Assembly (NCBI GenBank): GCA_021234155.1 | Contig: JAJEKV010000308.1 | Span: 62,001 to 126,000 of the forward strand | Reading direction: 5' to 3' | Length of the DNA: 64,000 nucleotides | Source: Isoetes taiwanensis | Lineage: Eukaryota > Streptophyta > Lycopodiopsida > Isoetales > Isoetaceae | Shown: positions 1 to 10,604 of the stretch, in pieces | Numbering within the stretch: position 1 is the stretch's first letter | How the letters are laid out: the number at the start of each line of letters is the position of its first letter | Notes under the pieces: generated by a model | Database searches by the model: none | The model's input: the letters and a program-made list of their open reading frames with translations, nothing else | Told to the model about the DNA's origin: nothing | Made by a program: the position numbers and the translations under genes

Positions 1-259
1 AGCCGGAATCTGATTTGTCAGGTCATAACAGCTCCCCCGGATCAGCTCCTGCAGGTCCATGGTAACAAACATCTTCACTAAGCTACTCCCCAAACCCAAA
101 TTTGAGAGATTATTTTCTGCCCGGCTTTTGCCCGGATTCGCCTTCATTTTATCTGCTCTGGGGAGTAATTGCAGAAGTAATGGGTTGTTCTTTGTATTCA
201 GTAATTCTCTGATAGATGCTGGTGAAGAACAGATTTGTTATGGGATTATTGAAGGGAAA
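1..259 (+). mobile_element. Ty1/copia 3' internal end (small-LTR family, copy 1)
   Basis: This is the last coding bases and 3' untranslated part of a copia element. The peptide VTNIFTKLLPKPKFE (from about 59) corresponds to the conserved copia C-terminal motif 'ADIFTKPL' that follows RNase H. A near-identical tail lies on the minus strand at 24.8 kb, where it follows a recognisable RNase H. Here only the tail survives in the window; bases 1-58 do not match the second copy. A purine-rich tract GAAGGGAAA at 251-259 sits directly before the LTR and is the likely polypurine tract for plus-strand priming. The reading frame runs on into the LTR, so the apparent longer ORF is not a real protein. Confidence 0.7.
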
Positions 260-417
260 TGTCCACCTTATAATAGCATGAAAGATGGGAACTCTGCCAC
301 AATCTTCCAACACAGTGATATAAGAATAATACCTGGCAAGTCAAACTCCAAAACGAGCACTTTGACTGCTCAGGGGCATTCTGATTCCAACCAGACAACT
401 ACTGGCATGGTGTTCCA
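260..417 (+). repeat. 3' LTR of small-LTR copia element, copy 1 (158 bp)
   Basis: The segment starts TGTCCACC after a polypurine tract and ends GTTCCA, so it has TG...CA termini. The minus-strand copy at 24,612-24,769 is also exactly 158 bp, and the two copies become unrelated immediately outside this unit on the 3' side. That shared end point in different flanking DNA is what defines the LTR end. It is short for a copia LTR but within the known range. Confidence 0.7.
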
Positions 418-1140
418 GGAGAACCATATTGGCTGCATAAATTTAGGCTTATGCCAGGTTAGATAATAGAAGCATCTAGTTTTCATGATGCTCAAATGAC
501 ATCCATGAACTCAGCACAAATTTAGCTAGTATGGATACGTGTGAAAGGCTATTACATGTTGGAAAGCCCTCTGAATGTTTATTCTTTGGCTGTACAACTG
601 GCAAATGCTATTGCAGCCACCGGGCATTGCTTGACAAATCATTGCATTCTCTATCGTTGTTTGAGTAGAAGGATAAATCATTTCAGTCAAGTTACCTGTT
701 AGCCATAATAATGATAAAAAACCCACCACTAGAGCAAAAATTGCAAAAGGAGCGGAAAGGTGAATAGCTTATTGACATGAAGAATGCCAGGAGTCCCTCT
801 GCACATTAAGGCCCAGAAATACTCTTGCACGAAAGTTTCAGGGCCAAAGTGGGCGATTTTAAGAAAAGGCAGACTATTTGGGAGCCCATAACCGAGACAC
901 CAAGACACTATAAGATGAAATAGATTAATATGGCAAGCAAACCATTACCTTGACTTGAAGAACTAGATCAGTATAAGTAGTACCAAAGGAAAATTACCTC
1001 GTTGCCATTGAGTTCTAATATGTAAAATTCCTGGCGGACAACATGTCCACACACAGAGCTGCCATGTAACTTTCTGAGCAAAAACCTAGAGAACATAGAA
1101 ACAGAACCCAACAAAGTTTTGATTCATGTAAACAACTACA
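418..1140. other. No gene recognised
   Basis: This is unique-looking, AT-rich DNA between the copia end and the pectinesterase fragment. Short open frames (for example minus 526-729) have no recognisable motif. Confidence 0.5.
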
Positions 1141-1597
1141 AATGCCAAAGGGCCAAGAATCTCACCTGCTTGGGAATACGCAATTCTTGTAGAAACTAAG
1201 AAAGTAACATGCATTGATTTTCCAATCCTTATGTAACAACGGACTGTGAACATCAAAACTGAGTTATAGGGAGACATATTGGTTCATTTAATCACCGAGT
1301 CTTCTAAAGGGGCAAACCACCATGAGCCACTGACACCCATCAATGAAATTGGGAACAGAGAAAGCACAAATACCAAAGGGCCAAGAATCACACCTGCTTG
1401 GGATTACGCAATTCTTGTAGAAATTAAGAGAGTAACATTCATTGATTTTCCAATCCTTATGCAACAACGAACTATGAATATCCAAACTGCATTATAAGAA
1501 GATATATTGGTTCGTTTAATCATAGAGTCTTCTAAAAGGGCAAATCACTACGAGCCACTGACACCCATCAATGAAATCGGGAACAGAGAAAGTAGCA
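1141..1597. repeat. 228-bp tandem duplication covering the pectinesterase 3' end
   Basis: Two head-to-tail units lie at about 1141-1368 and 1369-1597. Landmarks recur 228-229 bp apart: CCAAAGGGCCAAGAATC at 1144 and 1372, and TTGGTTC.TTTAATCA at 1279 and 1508. On the minus strand each unit carries the coding end FSVP(D/N)FIDGCQWL and a stop (1516 and 1288), so the C-terminal codons and the 3' flank of the pectinesterase fragment were duplicated together. Confidence 0.85.
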
Positions 1598-1840
1598 ATC
1601 TGGGTATAACTGAGTTGAACAGACCAAGAAATCCAATCCGTAATTTGGGCAGCTCCACGGCTATAGCTATTATACTTTGCAAAGAACACATTAGCATCGT
1701 TCTCAGAGGCCTCCCAACTTGACCATCCTCTTTTATCCACAATTTGGGCCATATAAGTATCAGCAAACACAACTCTAGCAAAGGGTTTCCAGGGCCTGCC
1801 CAAGAACACCCTGTGTCTGGCTGGATCTGCTTCATACCGG
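1516..1840 (-). pseudogene. Pectinesterase (pectin methylesterase) last-exon fragment
   Basis: Pectinesterases de-esterify homogalacturonan in the cell wall. The fragment encodes the C-terminal part of the family (PF01095): FLGRPWKPFARVVFADT, then W..W, then a tyrosine-containing FAKYNSYSRGAA segment and FSVPDFIDGCQWL before the stop. The GRPW motif is the family's conserved C-terminal signature, and its Arg binds substrate. The exon probably opens near 1830-1845 after an AG on the minus strand. The catalytic Asp/Asp/Gln region, N-terminal exons and signal peptide are not seen upstream (1,850-3,300), so this is a truncated copy rather than a complete gene. The QWL end is followed by about 11 extra residues before the stop. 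The terminal 33 codons are repeated 228 bp downstream. The family assignment is firm; the subgroup is not resolved. Confidence 0.8.
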
Positions 1841-1849
1841 GGAAAATTT

Positions 1850-2758
1850 TAAGGAACCTATAATTTTGTATAAGTATAATGAATTGGCCATTCCTTATAA
1901 AACTAAGGAAAACACGCCCACAAAAGTGTAGCCTCAACTGGCCATTTTTCCTACTTCTTTCTAATGTGGTTGCAACCTAATTGGCGATCTTTGAACCAAA
2001 TATCTAACAATATGTAGCTCAAATAGCAGTTTTTAGCTAGAACCTTATTAAACATAGAGCTACTTGCCCAACATAAAGAAGTCGCTATCCTATATTATGT
2101 GTTAAAGTTACATGTTGTATTAATTTAATTTCATACTCCATCTGAAAGTAAAGAAAGTGAAAATGTTCACAATGCTACACAAAATATTTTAATAAAATTG
2201 CTCCAAATTAAATTGTGTGCATCGAACTTCGCGATATACAGCTCTTATACAAATGAAGCCATTCATAATAATCCAACCACCTCTATTTGCTCATTTTAAA
2301 TTTAACGACCATCTAACCCGATTGTTGATGCCCTTGTTTTTAGTGTTTTGCTTCTGCTCCTTTGATAAAATTTGCTTATCTTTCAATAATGCACAGATTG
2401 CTGGTAGGGAGAATTGGATGCCGGAGTCTTTGTAAAGAGCAAAGAAAATTGCCTCAACATTCGATTTTCCAAAAGAGCAGGATTATTCTTAGTTGATAAA
2501 TATATTTAAAAATAAAAATTTCTAATAATATTGGCTCCCCATAACTGGAAAATTTATGAGAGGGCCTCTTAATGAATTAGGATGTGGCGAAAGTAAGGCA
2601 TTACGGGATTTGGCCAAGTGGCCTAAATGGCCATTCTATAAGCATATGTAGTTCTCACGTGGGACTAAATTGGCCCCAAAGTCGATACCACTTCAATTAG
2701 CAAACATCTAATTGGCTATTCTAATGTCGTAATAACACAACAACCCCAATACGGGGTT
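1850..2758. other. AT-rich stretch, no gene recognised
   Basis: No further pectinesterase exons were found on the minus strand. One plus-strand open frame (2217-2435) has no recognisable domain. Confidence 0.4.
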
Positions 2759-3275
2759 CACATATTGTTTTTCAGTGTGGTTTTTGCCAAAAAAACAACA
2801 TAAAAAAACCACGGGTGATTTTTGTCCGAGTTTGCTAGAAACTACGTGTAGTTTTTTGTCAAATTTTTATACATGTAGTTTTTTTTATCAAGAAGTCTAC
2901 ACGTAGATAGCGTAGAAATTAACATGTGCTTCTACATATTATTTTTTAAAGTAGATGTAGTTTTCAAGTGTTGCTTTCCCAAAAAGTAGACATGTGGTCC
3001 TTAATAAAACTTAGAAGGTCCACATGTTATTTTTAACTGTTGTTTTGCAAAAAGATAACACGAAAAAACCGCGTAGAGAATTTTGTCCGACTTTGCTAGA
3101 AACTATATGTAGTTTGTAGCAAAATTATAGTTTTTATATGTTGCTCTTGAAAACTAACTATAGTTTTCAAGTGTTCGTGTCCTCAAAAGTAGACATGTAG
3201 TTTTTAATAAAACTTAAAATACCTACATGTGTTTAAAAATTAGTTAGTCGTTTTCGAGTGTTGTTTTTTCCATTT
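2759..3275. repeat. Degenerate ~262-bp tandem repeat
   Basis: A block beginning CACAT..T.TTTTT and containing TTTGCTAGAAACTA recurs about 262 bp apart (2759 and 3021), and a third partial unit begins near 3225. The units are rich in TAGTTTTT and ACATGTAG words. No coding sense was found. Confidence 0.65.
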
Positions 3276-3317
3276 TTTCCTCAATATGATATATAGTTAA
3301 TAGAAAACCAGCGGGTC

Positions 3318-3405
3318 ACTTTTTGGGTTGCCCCTAGGGGGGCAAACCCTCGTTTATGTGGGTATGTGGGCATATTCAAGTATATGCTGGCATATACCTA
3401 GCATA
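3318..3405. repeat. Dispersed repeat, copy 1 (GGGTTGCCCCTA...GTATATG)
   Basis: TTTTTGGGTTGCCCCTA, then an AAACCCTC, a GTGGG run and CATATTC.AAGTATATG recur in the same order at 11,970-12,055. The stretch contains small GGG/CCC hairpins like those in LINE-A 3' ends. Its nature is not resolved. Confidence 0.55.
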
Positions 3406-4559
3406 TCTTGATCGCTAAAACTGGCTGCTGCTTTGTAAATGGTCGGTCATCCCCCCATTATCAGCTACACAAACGCTTATCCGGACTTGGCTATGGCCAC
3501 GCACCTCGGATTCGCCCTCCCTTCTGCGCCTTCCGTCGTGGTTGGCGCGAGTTGAGCACATGTTTATCCCTTCCTTATGCCCTCTAGCGCATAATCTCAT
3601 CTCCCTTAATCTCATTATGCAACTCTTAATTTGGGAGCCCTTCTTTCTTTCTGCTTCAGACTCATCCAAGCGGTGACTATAATGCTACCCAGCTATGGAC
3701 GCCGGAAAGCTCCCTTTTATTCATCCAGGTATGGATTCTTTCGCTTTCTTGATATGTTTTATCTGTCTATGAACCATATGTTTCTTCTTCTAAATAGTGC
3801 TTAGAGTGATTGAATCCTTCAAGTTTTTAAAGAATACATGGTTTCTCTCTGAGAATAGCATATAGCATGATATCTGAGGCAGAAGCCAATGGATCTATAA
3901 CGCCAGGAAAAGTGAGCGCATTTGATTTGAAAGAACTTATTATTTATGGTGATTCTGAAAGTTAATAATGTGATCATTTTAGACTGTTCTTGTTGAAGCA
4001 ACAAGTGGCAATACTGGCATTGGCCTTGCTTTTATTGCTGCATCGAAGGGCTACAAGCTAATCCTTACACTGCCATCATCGGTTGATAATTCGCGTTACA
4101 TCCTTCTTGAGCTTTTGGAGCTGAAGTTGTTTTAACAGATGCAAATAGGGGCATGAGAGGTCTTTGCATGAGATGGCTGAAGATATTGCAAGGAAGACTC
4201 CCAATTCTTACATGCTTAAACAATTTGATAACTCTTCAAATCCCAAGGTGGGTTTTAAGTGTTACAATATAACCAACTCCATATAATGACTGGAGATTTC
4301 CTGCTATACAGGTTCATTTTGAAACAACTGGTCTAGAAATCTGGGATGACACTTGTGGTAAAGTGGATATCTTGGTTGCCACAATTGGAACAGGTGGTAC
4401 TATAACTGGTGTTGCTAAATTCTTAAAGAGCAAGAACCCAAATATTAAGGTATGTTTCCGGCCGGTTTGCTCTTCTGGATTCTGGATTAGGGCTTCACAT
4501 ATTCCCTTGACTTGCCCTAATTTGTTGATCCGTTTAGTTCAAGATCTGTCTAGGTACCC

Positions 4560-6170
4560 ATGGACACTCTCAGGACATCCCCAACCCAACTCGAGAACCC
4601 GGACCAGGACCCGGACTCTCGAACCACGGTCGACATGCCCACTTGGGAGGAGCATACTGACCCATGGCCAAGAGACCTAGATGTAGCAGTCAGGCCAAGG
4701 GAGAAGCCTCTTCCATGAAGAAGGAGGCTCGTGCAAAGGCTCAGGCGGCAAGCTCAGCTCAGCCCGGCGGCCACCGGTCAAATGAGACCCGGCTTTCTGA
4801 GACCTCGGGCGGGATTCCACAAGGATGGCACACCGGTCATGCCATGAGAGGTGGAGACAAACACAAAGCGATGGTTGAGGATCACACCACTCGAGATCTC
4901 ACACACCGCGGGGAAGAGCAACAAGCCTCCGGTCCCCAAGTGCTTAGAAACAGCGGCTATAGTAAAAAAGCAACAACGGGCATTGAGACTCAAGTGCAAC
5001 AATTGCTTGACGGTATCGGGCTTGTTGCGGTTTGAAAGGGAGCAGGATAGCGGACTCTTGCTGGCCTCCCGCACAAATAGACACCATGTCTACGAGAGAT
5101 GAAGTTCTAATGAAGGACAAGGAGAGAATTGAGCAGGAGATGGTCACCGATATCTCCGTCTTCGATCGAACATTGCGGATGTCATTGTCTCGAGGGGGCA
5201 TTTCGAATGACAACTAATGAAAGTCGGTTGCTACGGTAGGCCCTTCGACAAGGAGCACAATGGAGATCACCTTCACATCGACGGATGATGTAATTGCCTC
5301 TAGGATGGGAAGTTGGAACAGTTCCGTTGTTCAAGAGCAAGAGGCACCGCTGCGAGAAGCTACAATCCAGCGGGGAAAGGACTCCATGCCAATGCACACG
5401 AGGCCTTGCAAAATTGTGTATCCGAGTTGGAGTGGCGTGAAACAATTCCAGCCGAGCCGAGCTCTCGGCTTTAGAAGGCGGAGGCAATCTCGGGAACCTC
5501 ACCGCCACCCATGCTCAAGCACCCATGCGAAGTCCCCTCTGGCGGTGCACCACGACGCCCTATTTCACCATTCCCTCCACGCCAGCAGGACCCTCTGTTC
5601 ATGGACATCGGACACGCGCCTTCAACTCACGGGCGGCCGCCGGTACATCTTTGTCCCCAAAACGTTGATCCACGTGAGCTTAGTGAACGCTTGACAGAGG
5701 TCATAATTTGGTGATCCGTGGCTGCTTGGGAAGAGGGAGAGAATCTCATTCACCGGAACTCGGATCAGATCATCAATCGTATGACATTGCACGGGCTTGC
5801 ACACATTGCGAGCCAGCGGTAGTCATGGTGCTCGACGTTCGCCCTGGCCGTATTGTCATATTCCACGAGAGCGTGATATGCAAGTACGGGATGCCATCTT
5901 GTGCGGGGCAAGCAATTGAAGGGAACATCCTTGTATGTGGGAGACCTCACCCCCAAGCAACAAGAGTCTCACGCAGGATGAGCTCACCAAGGTTCGAGGC
6001 ATCCGTTGTCAAGGAGGAGGCTGGGACTAGTTCGAGGCAAGATGCACATTTTAGGGCTCTTCTGCAGACCCTCAGGGGCCATTCATTTGCCAGCCCCCAC
6101 CTCCTCGATCATGCTCCTCCACCGTCTGCTCCAGCCCCATGCCTCTTTGCCTTTGCCACTACTCCTTAGT
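4560..6170 (+). pseudogene. LINE-A ORF1-like region (broken)
   Basis: An ATG at 4560 opens a peptide starting [17 protein letters not shown], and the reading then passes through several frames (4664-5035, 5260-5694, 5708-6169). The content is hydrophilic and rich in Arg, Ser and Pro, as in the leader protein of plant LINEs. I see no intact CCHC knuckle or RRM. Its role as an RNA-binding chaperone is inferred only from its position ahead of the endonuclease. Confidence 0.4.
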
Positions 6171-6309
6171 CATATGCCACCCCAACTCCTACTGCTTCTC
6201 CTCTGCCCCAACCCCTCTTGCTTCTCACTCTGTTTACATGACTTCGATCACACTCGCTTCCCCTCTTCCCCACAACTCAATGCTGCATGCCTGCCTTTGC
6301 TAACAAATA

Positions 6310-7150
6310 GGGAATGTGCCTTGGTGGTCTCTGGAATTGTCGAGGTTTCCCATGGCGGAAGGGGATAGTCTCAACTTTCTGTTCTTGCTGCGGTATGGAT
6401 CTCATCTTCCTCATGGAGACATGGGAGCCACCTTGGGACCACCGAGCTACGATCTTTTAGGCTATCAACATTTTCGGTCTTCAATAATAGCCGCAGGGCA
6501 AGAGGGACATGGAGGGTTGCTGTTATTACGGGGGGAGTCTTTGGCGCGGTGGGTCTTCCCGCACAAGATTGAGAAGACACAACCGGTACTTGTGGGTGCG
6601 GGTGCGAGTAATTGTAGTGGCAACCCTCTCTTCTTGGTACGCTTGCTACTTTCCACATGCGAAAGCAACTTTTACCATGCCCACTTTCGGATGTGGGCGG
6701 GCTAGCTCCATATGTCGATCTATATGATGACATACATCAACATAAAACGGTTGGATAGTGTGGTACTCCTTGGGGACTTCAATGCACCCGGACAGAGTAG
6801 AGCAGCCCATGAGACTTGATCCTTTGGCTCGGGATGTGTTACAATTTGCGCCCGTGAGGGCTTTGGCCAGCCCGCGAACACCGGATGATAGTCAGGTCAC
6901 GGCGCTTTGGCGGGCGGTTGCTTCTACTATGTGGTGTCTTTGACTTGATAATTTGTAATGGCCCTAGCACGGTGGCCTTCCTCCTGTAAAGTGCACTACT
7001 TGACAGACAAGAGAATCGGGGTGGAGGATCTAGTGTGGTGGACTATCTATTAGTCGGCCGAGTAGGATGTACATTCGATCAACCACTTCCGGGTGAAGCA
7101 GGCGGTAGAGATGAGGAGGCGGACTCCGGATCACCTTCCACTCTACCGTA
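6310..7150 (+). pseudogene. LINE-A apurinic-type endonuclease region (broken)
   Basis: Fragments in shifting frames match the exonuclease-endonuclease-phosphatase fold of LINE ORF2: an initial WNCRG, IFLMETWE (catalytic Glu), VAVITGG-like residues, LLGDFNAP (the GDFN catalytic motif, about 6769-6790), and FDLIICNG near 6937-6960. The same sequence of motifs recurs in the LINE copy at 37.7-38.4 kb. The domain would nick the target DNA; here frameshifts and stops inactivate it. Confidence 0.6.
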
Positions 7151-7659
7151 GTTGGCTTGGCGGTACGCTAGAACCCTTTCTGGCAGCTCCTTGTATACCC
7201 TCGCTTGCGATTGGATTATGAGCAGGCAAAGGATTATGCTGATATGCTCATAGATGACCTTTCAGGAATTTTGCAGGCCCCCACGCTAGCTAGAGCAGCA
7301 AACGGGTCAGCTGATTGAGCTCCTTTGGTAGCATTCGAGGAAAGATGTTTTGGGATAGCATGCCCGAGAGGTATCACGGGGGGCGCAACATTCCCGTAAT
7401 CGGTGGTTTGATGCTGAGTGTAACAAATACAAATGCCGGCTCCGCCAGATCACAGATCCTGCAATGCGCCCACATGCCACCACACAGTATCGTGCTTTCT
7501 TGAAGGCAAAGAAATCTCAGTACATTGCACGTCATCAAAGGGAAATGTTTTCCATGTTGAAAAGCCATCCTAGAATCTTTTGGCGCAAGGTTCTTCGAAA
7601 GCCAGTCCAGCCTACGGGGAAGATCACTAATGAGCAGTGGGAACTATACCTGCAGCAAC

Positions 7660-8900
7660 TCTATGATCCTCAAGGGACACGAGCACTCATACCCCCATAG
7701 AATGGTCCGACATTAGAAATCACAGAGGATGATGTTACCCAGGGTCTGCAATGTTTGGCCAATGGGAAAGCAGCGGACTGGATGGTATGCGGCAGAGTTG
7801 CTCAAGTGGGCGGGGAGCCTACAGTGCCGTCCTAACCACTATGTTCAGCAGGCTACTGAGGAAGGATTCCCCCAGCCGGTGGACCACAAGCGAGTTGTCC
7901 CCATTTACAAGGCGGAGATCCACATAGTCCAACCAATTACCGAACAATCATGGTGGGGTTCGGTGTTTGCCAAAATTGCTAGCTGGCATTATTGAGCAAC
8001 GATTGACCGGTGGGTGGAAGCAACAGTGTCGAGCTCTCACCTGGCGGGGTTCGGACCCGGCATTCAACCATTGATCATATCTTCACATTGAGGACTTTGG
8101 TTGAGGATAGCGTAAACCGTCGGCCCGGGACTGTATTGTTGCTTTGTTGACTTTGGCGAAGGCTTTTGACACCGTGCCTCGGGGAAAAGTTATGGGAAAG
8201 ATTGCGGCAACTAGAGGTTCTGTGGATATGCAAAATGTTATACTGGGTTGTTATGAGAGTTATGCGGGCGGATGCGGATGGCGGGACAACCATTCACTAG
8301 CGATTATTGGGGTCCGCCCGGGGATGTCCTCTTTCCCCAACATTGTTTGGTGCGTACATTGACCGGTTGGAACAACGGCTCATGGACAATGGGGTGGCGG
8401 GACCCAACTTTTGCATCAGGTCATCGGACAACTCATCTATGCAGGCGATGTTGACCTCTTAGCTCACACTCCGGAGGATATCGGTCTCACTTAGATGCTC
8501 GGATACATACGCCGAGCCCACGGACATGAGCGTCAACGGCCAAGACCAAGGTGGTCCTAATCTCATCCCCTGGCGCCATCCAAGGCCCCTTCATTCCTTA
8601 TCGAGGGCAACAAGTGGAGGTGACACCCACCTACAAGTATCGGGAGTGGAGTTTCCTTCTACACTATCTTTGGGACACTTCCATAAGATTGCGTGTAGCG
8701 GCGGTGGAAAGCACTCTCTATGCAATGCGAGAACAATAACCAGAGCGAGAACTATATCATGCACATCTGTTCAGGTATTGGTAGAGCCGATTCTTTTGTG
8801 CGGAGTTGAAGTCCGGGGCCCGGTGGTGTCCCTTGCTACTTGGGCGACTTAGAGCAGTGCGAAGGCCTTCTTAGCTCCGGGCACTTCGGAGTGAAATCCA
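7660..8900 (+). pseudogene. LINE-A reverse transcriptase region (broken, YAGD)
   Basis: Ordered RT motifs can be read across frames: LANGKAA.DGM.AELLKWAG (about 7753-7815), VVPIYKAE and NYRTI (about 7896-7950), RHSTIDHIFTLRTLVED (8060-8110), LAKAFDTVPRGKVMGKI (8152-8205, with the first catalytic Asp region), GVRPGDVLFP (8309-8340) and IYAGDVDLLAHTPEDI (8433-8480). The last should be YADD; the first catalytic Asp of the pair reads Gly. With many frameshifts, no active enzyme is expected. Confidence 0.75.
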
Positions 8901-8951
8901 CGGTCCCATATCAAATTTTGTTGCGGAGAGCGGGTTTCCGCCACCCGATGA

Positions 8952-9605
8952 GTGGCCCTTGATAGACCCATCGTCTATTTCCAGAAGGTGGTGAATATGG
9001 ATGATGATCGTCTACCGCACTTGGCTTATGCAGTGGCAATGGGACCACAACGACTCAAGAATTGTTGGAAGGATAAAAGAGTGCAGTGGCTAACTAGATG
9101 GAATGTCCAGGAGCACATGTGCATCCAGGTAGAAACAGAGGCAGATCGTGACAGCCTGAGATGTTACCTTGATGCTTGTTTCTCCAGCAAGCTTTGGGAT
9201 TCCAGGGCTCTGGAGCAAGTCAAAACAACACATTACATAAATCCCACATTAGAACGAGGCCCACAGCGCTACCTACGTTCACATCTGCCCATGAAAAAGC
9301 ACAGGCATATCGCCTCCATTCGCACAGGTGCCCACCATCTCCGGATTGAGACAGGTCGATGGATTGGGGAGCCACGTCAGGATAGGGTTTGTCAGTGCTG
9401 CCAGACGGGAGCTGTTGAGGATGAGTGTCACACTTTCCAGAGCTGCCCAGCATATGATCAGATTCGGACACGCTATGCTCAGTTGATTAGACCTGATGAG
9501 CCGCTAGACATGATATTGGGCACGACTTCGGTGCGCTCACTCGGATCATACATTCAGGAAGTACTGGACTTGAGGGCTCAGATATGCCCCCAGTCAACCA
9601 TTTAA
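8952..9605 (+). CDS. LINE-A ORF2 C-terminal domain (open remnant)
   Basis: A 217-residue open frame covers the C-terminal end of the LINE polyprotein. It begins inside the post-RT region (LDRPIVYFQKVVNMDD) and ends shortly after a Cys/His cluster, VCQCCQ...ECHTFQSCPAY, which resembles the zinc-binding region at the end of plant LINE RTs. The preceding HHLRIETGRWIGEPRQDR is highly conserved in the minus-strand copy at 19,368-20,333. It is the only long uninterrupted piece of this element. The start Met is simply the first in frame after a frameshift, not a real initiation site. Confidence 0.7.
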   Translation: MALDRPIVYFQKVVNMDDDRLPHLAYAVAMGPQRLKNCWKDKRVQWLTRWNVQEHMCIQVETEADRDSLRCYLDACFSSKLWDSRALEQVKTTHYINPTLERGPQRYLRSHLPMKKHRHIASIRTGAHHLRIETGRWIGEPRQDRVCQCCQTGAVEDECHTFQSCPAYDQIRTRYAQLIRPDEPLDMILGTTSVRSLGSYIQEVLDLRAQICPQSTI

Positions 9606-9770
9606 TTGATGTCGGCGATCTTATTAACGCCCACGGTTTTCCCTCGAAACCCCCGAGAGGGGTTTTTAATCCGGGCAGTAATGTGACTGCTGCGCTTTTT
9701 GTATTGGGTCCCATAGGCCGATTGGTCTCCGTGGACGATAAAAAAAAATCTATTCTATTCTATTCTATAC
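9606..9770 (+). repeat. LINE-A 3' UTR with hairpin and (TTCTA)n tail
   Basis: After the ORF comes a conserved layout: GGTTTTCCCTCGAAACCCC / GGGGTTTTTAA able to form a hairpin, AGTAAT, then GGGTCCCATAGGCCGATTGG, TCTCCGTGGACGATAAAA and a (TTCTA)n tail. The same layout appears at 19,181-19,330 (minus), 42,494-42,640 (plus) and 59,612-59,765 (minus), and in part at 31,806-31,862 (minus). Confidence 0.85.
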
Positions 9771-10604
9771 ATGTCTTTCTTTCAAGATATATTGAAATGA
9801 TCGTCACTTACTGCAGATATATGGTGTGGAGCCAGCTGAGAGCAACATTTTACAAGGAGGAAGGCCAGGTGCCTAAATTTTATGCATATATTGCAAGCAT
9901 TGTAAACTTGTAACGGATAGTCAAATGTTTCCTGATAGTTGCCTTTGCCATGGCAGGCGCTTACAAGTAAAGGGATTGGTGCAGGCTTTATGCCCAGTAA
10001 TTTGGATGCGAGCATTCTCGATGAGACTATGGAGGTGAATAGTTTACTTGCAAATATAATATCACAATAGTTACTCTTACATCCTCCAGCTGTTTAAATT
10101 TATTCGAGCCCAATTTCGTGCATAGGTCCATGCTTATGAAAGCGTGGGTTCATATTGTAGATGAATAGAGGTCAGCGAGATGGCACTTAGTTTTCAGCTG
10201 TCTACATCGTGTTATTATGCGGATAGCGGCCGGAAGAAGCAATCGGATGGCTCGGCGACTTGCCCTCAAGGAAGGGTTATTGGTAAGAACAAGGACCTCA
10301 TACATTATAGCATGAAGTTTATTTAATTATTGGTTTCCAACACACTCTTCGGGTTGGATTTTCATCGGGGGCAACAACGTTGGCTCTGATTCGAGTGGTG
10401 AAGAGATCTGAAAATGCAAATAAGCTTGTTTGTGTATCTTTGCTAATTCTCACCAATCCATATGAATGTGTTTCTCTAGAAATGGATCTTCGACACTTTT
10501 CAAAGCTGGACGGGTTATTCTTCCTAGTTTTGGCGGCGCTATTTTCCACAATGCTTTTCGAGTCATTAAAGCAAGAGGCGAGCGAGTCGCGGACGGAAGA
10601 TTGA

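Larger units (their letters stand above)
4459..9770 (+). mobile_element. LINE family A, near full length, inserted in cysteine synthase intron
   Basis: This GC-rich non-LTR retrotransposon lies between the intron donor at 4450 and the acceptor at 9816. In order: an ORF1-like region from an ATG at 4560; an endonuclease-like region from about 6310 (LWNCRG, MDLIFLMETWE, VVLLGDFNAP near 6757-6785); reverse transcriptase about 7730-8900; a Cys/His C-terminal domain; a 3' UTR with a hairpin; and a (TTCTA)n tail ending near 9770. Frames change many times and the catalytic YADD is YAGD, so it is defective. The 5' edge is set only by the change in sequence character after the donor. ATGT.TTTC near both ends may be an imperfect target-site duplication. 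Confidence 0.75.
3854..10604 (+). pseudogene. Cysteine synthase (O-acetylserine(thiol)lyase) decayed copy, split by a LINE
   Basis: Cysteine synthase is a PLP enzyme that makes cysteine from O-acetylserine and sulfide. Exon-like blocks in order: 3854-3911 (IAYSMISEAEANGSITPGK); 3983-4247 ([20 protein letters not shown], where TSGNTG binds the PLP phosphate side); 4312-4449 ([13 protein letters not shown]...[17 protein letters not shown], with the GTGGT glycine loop); 9817-9868 (IYGVEPAESNILQGG); 9957-10034 (GIGAGFMPSNLDASILDE); about 10,215-10,282 (MARRLALKEGLL); 10,353-10,431 (SSGATTLALIRVVKRSENANKL); and a last exon ending at 10604 (PSFG, LFESLKQEA). Most edges have GT/AG. The frame breaks in the second block (near 4108 and 4163) and again in later blocks, and the last-but-one block lacks an acceptor AG. 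Upstream exons with the PLP-lysine region (SSVKDR) are missing. A 5.3-kb LINE lies between blocks three and four. It is a dead copy. Confidence 0.88.

Noticed and set aside
59-466. 135-residue protein at the left edge
   Set aside because: It is a chance open frame running from the copia C-terminus through the polypurine tract into the LTR; the second copy of the family stops soon after KPKFEQHAD.
3415-3669. First exons of the cysteine synthase gene
   Set aside because: None of the expected N-terminal blocks (IGNTPLV, PCSSVKDR) can be read between 3,300 and 3,850 in any frame.
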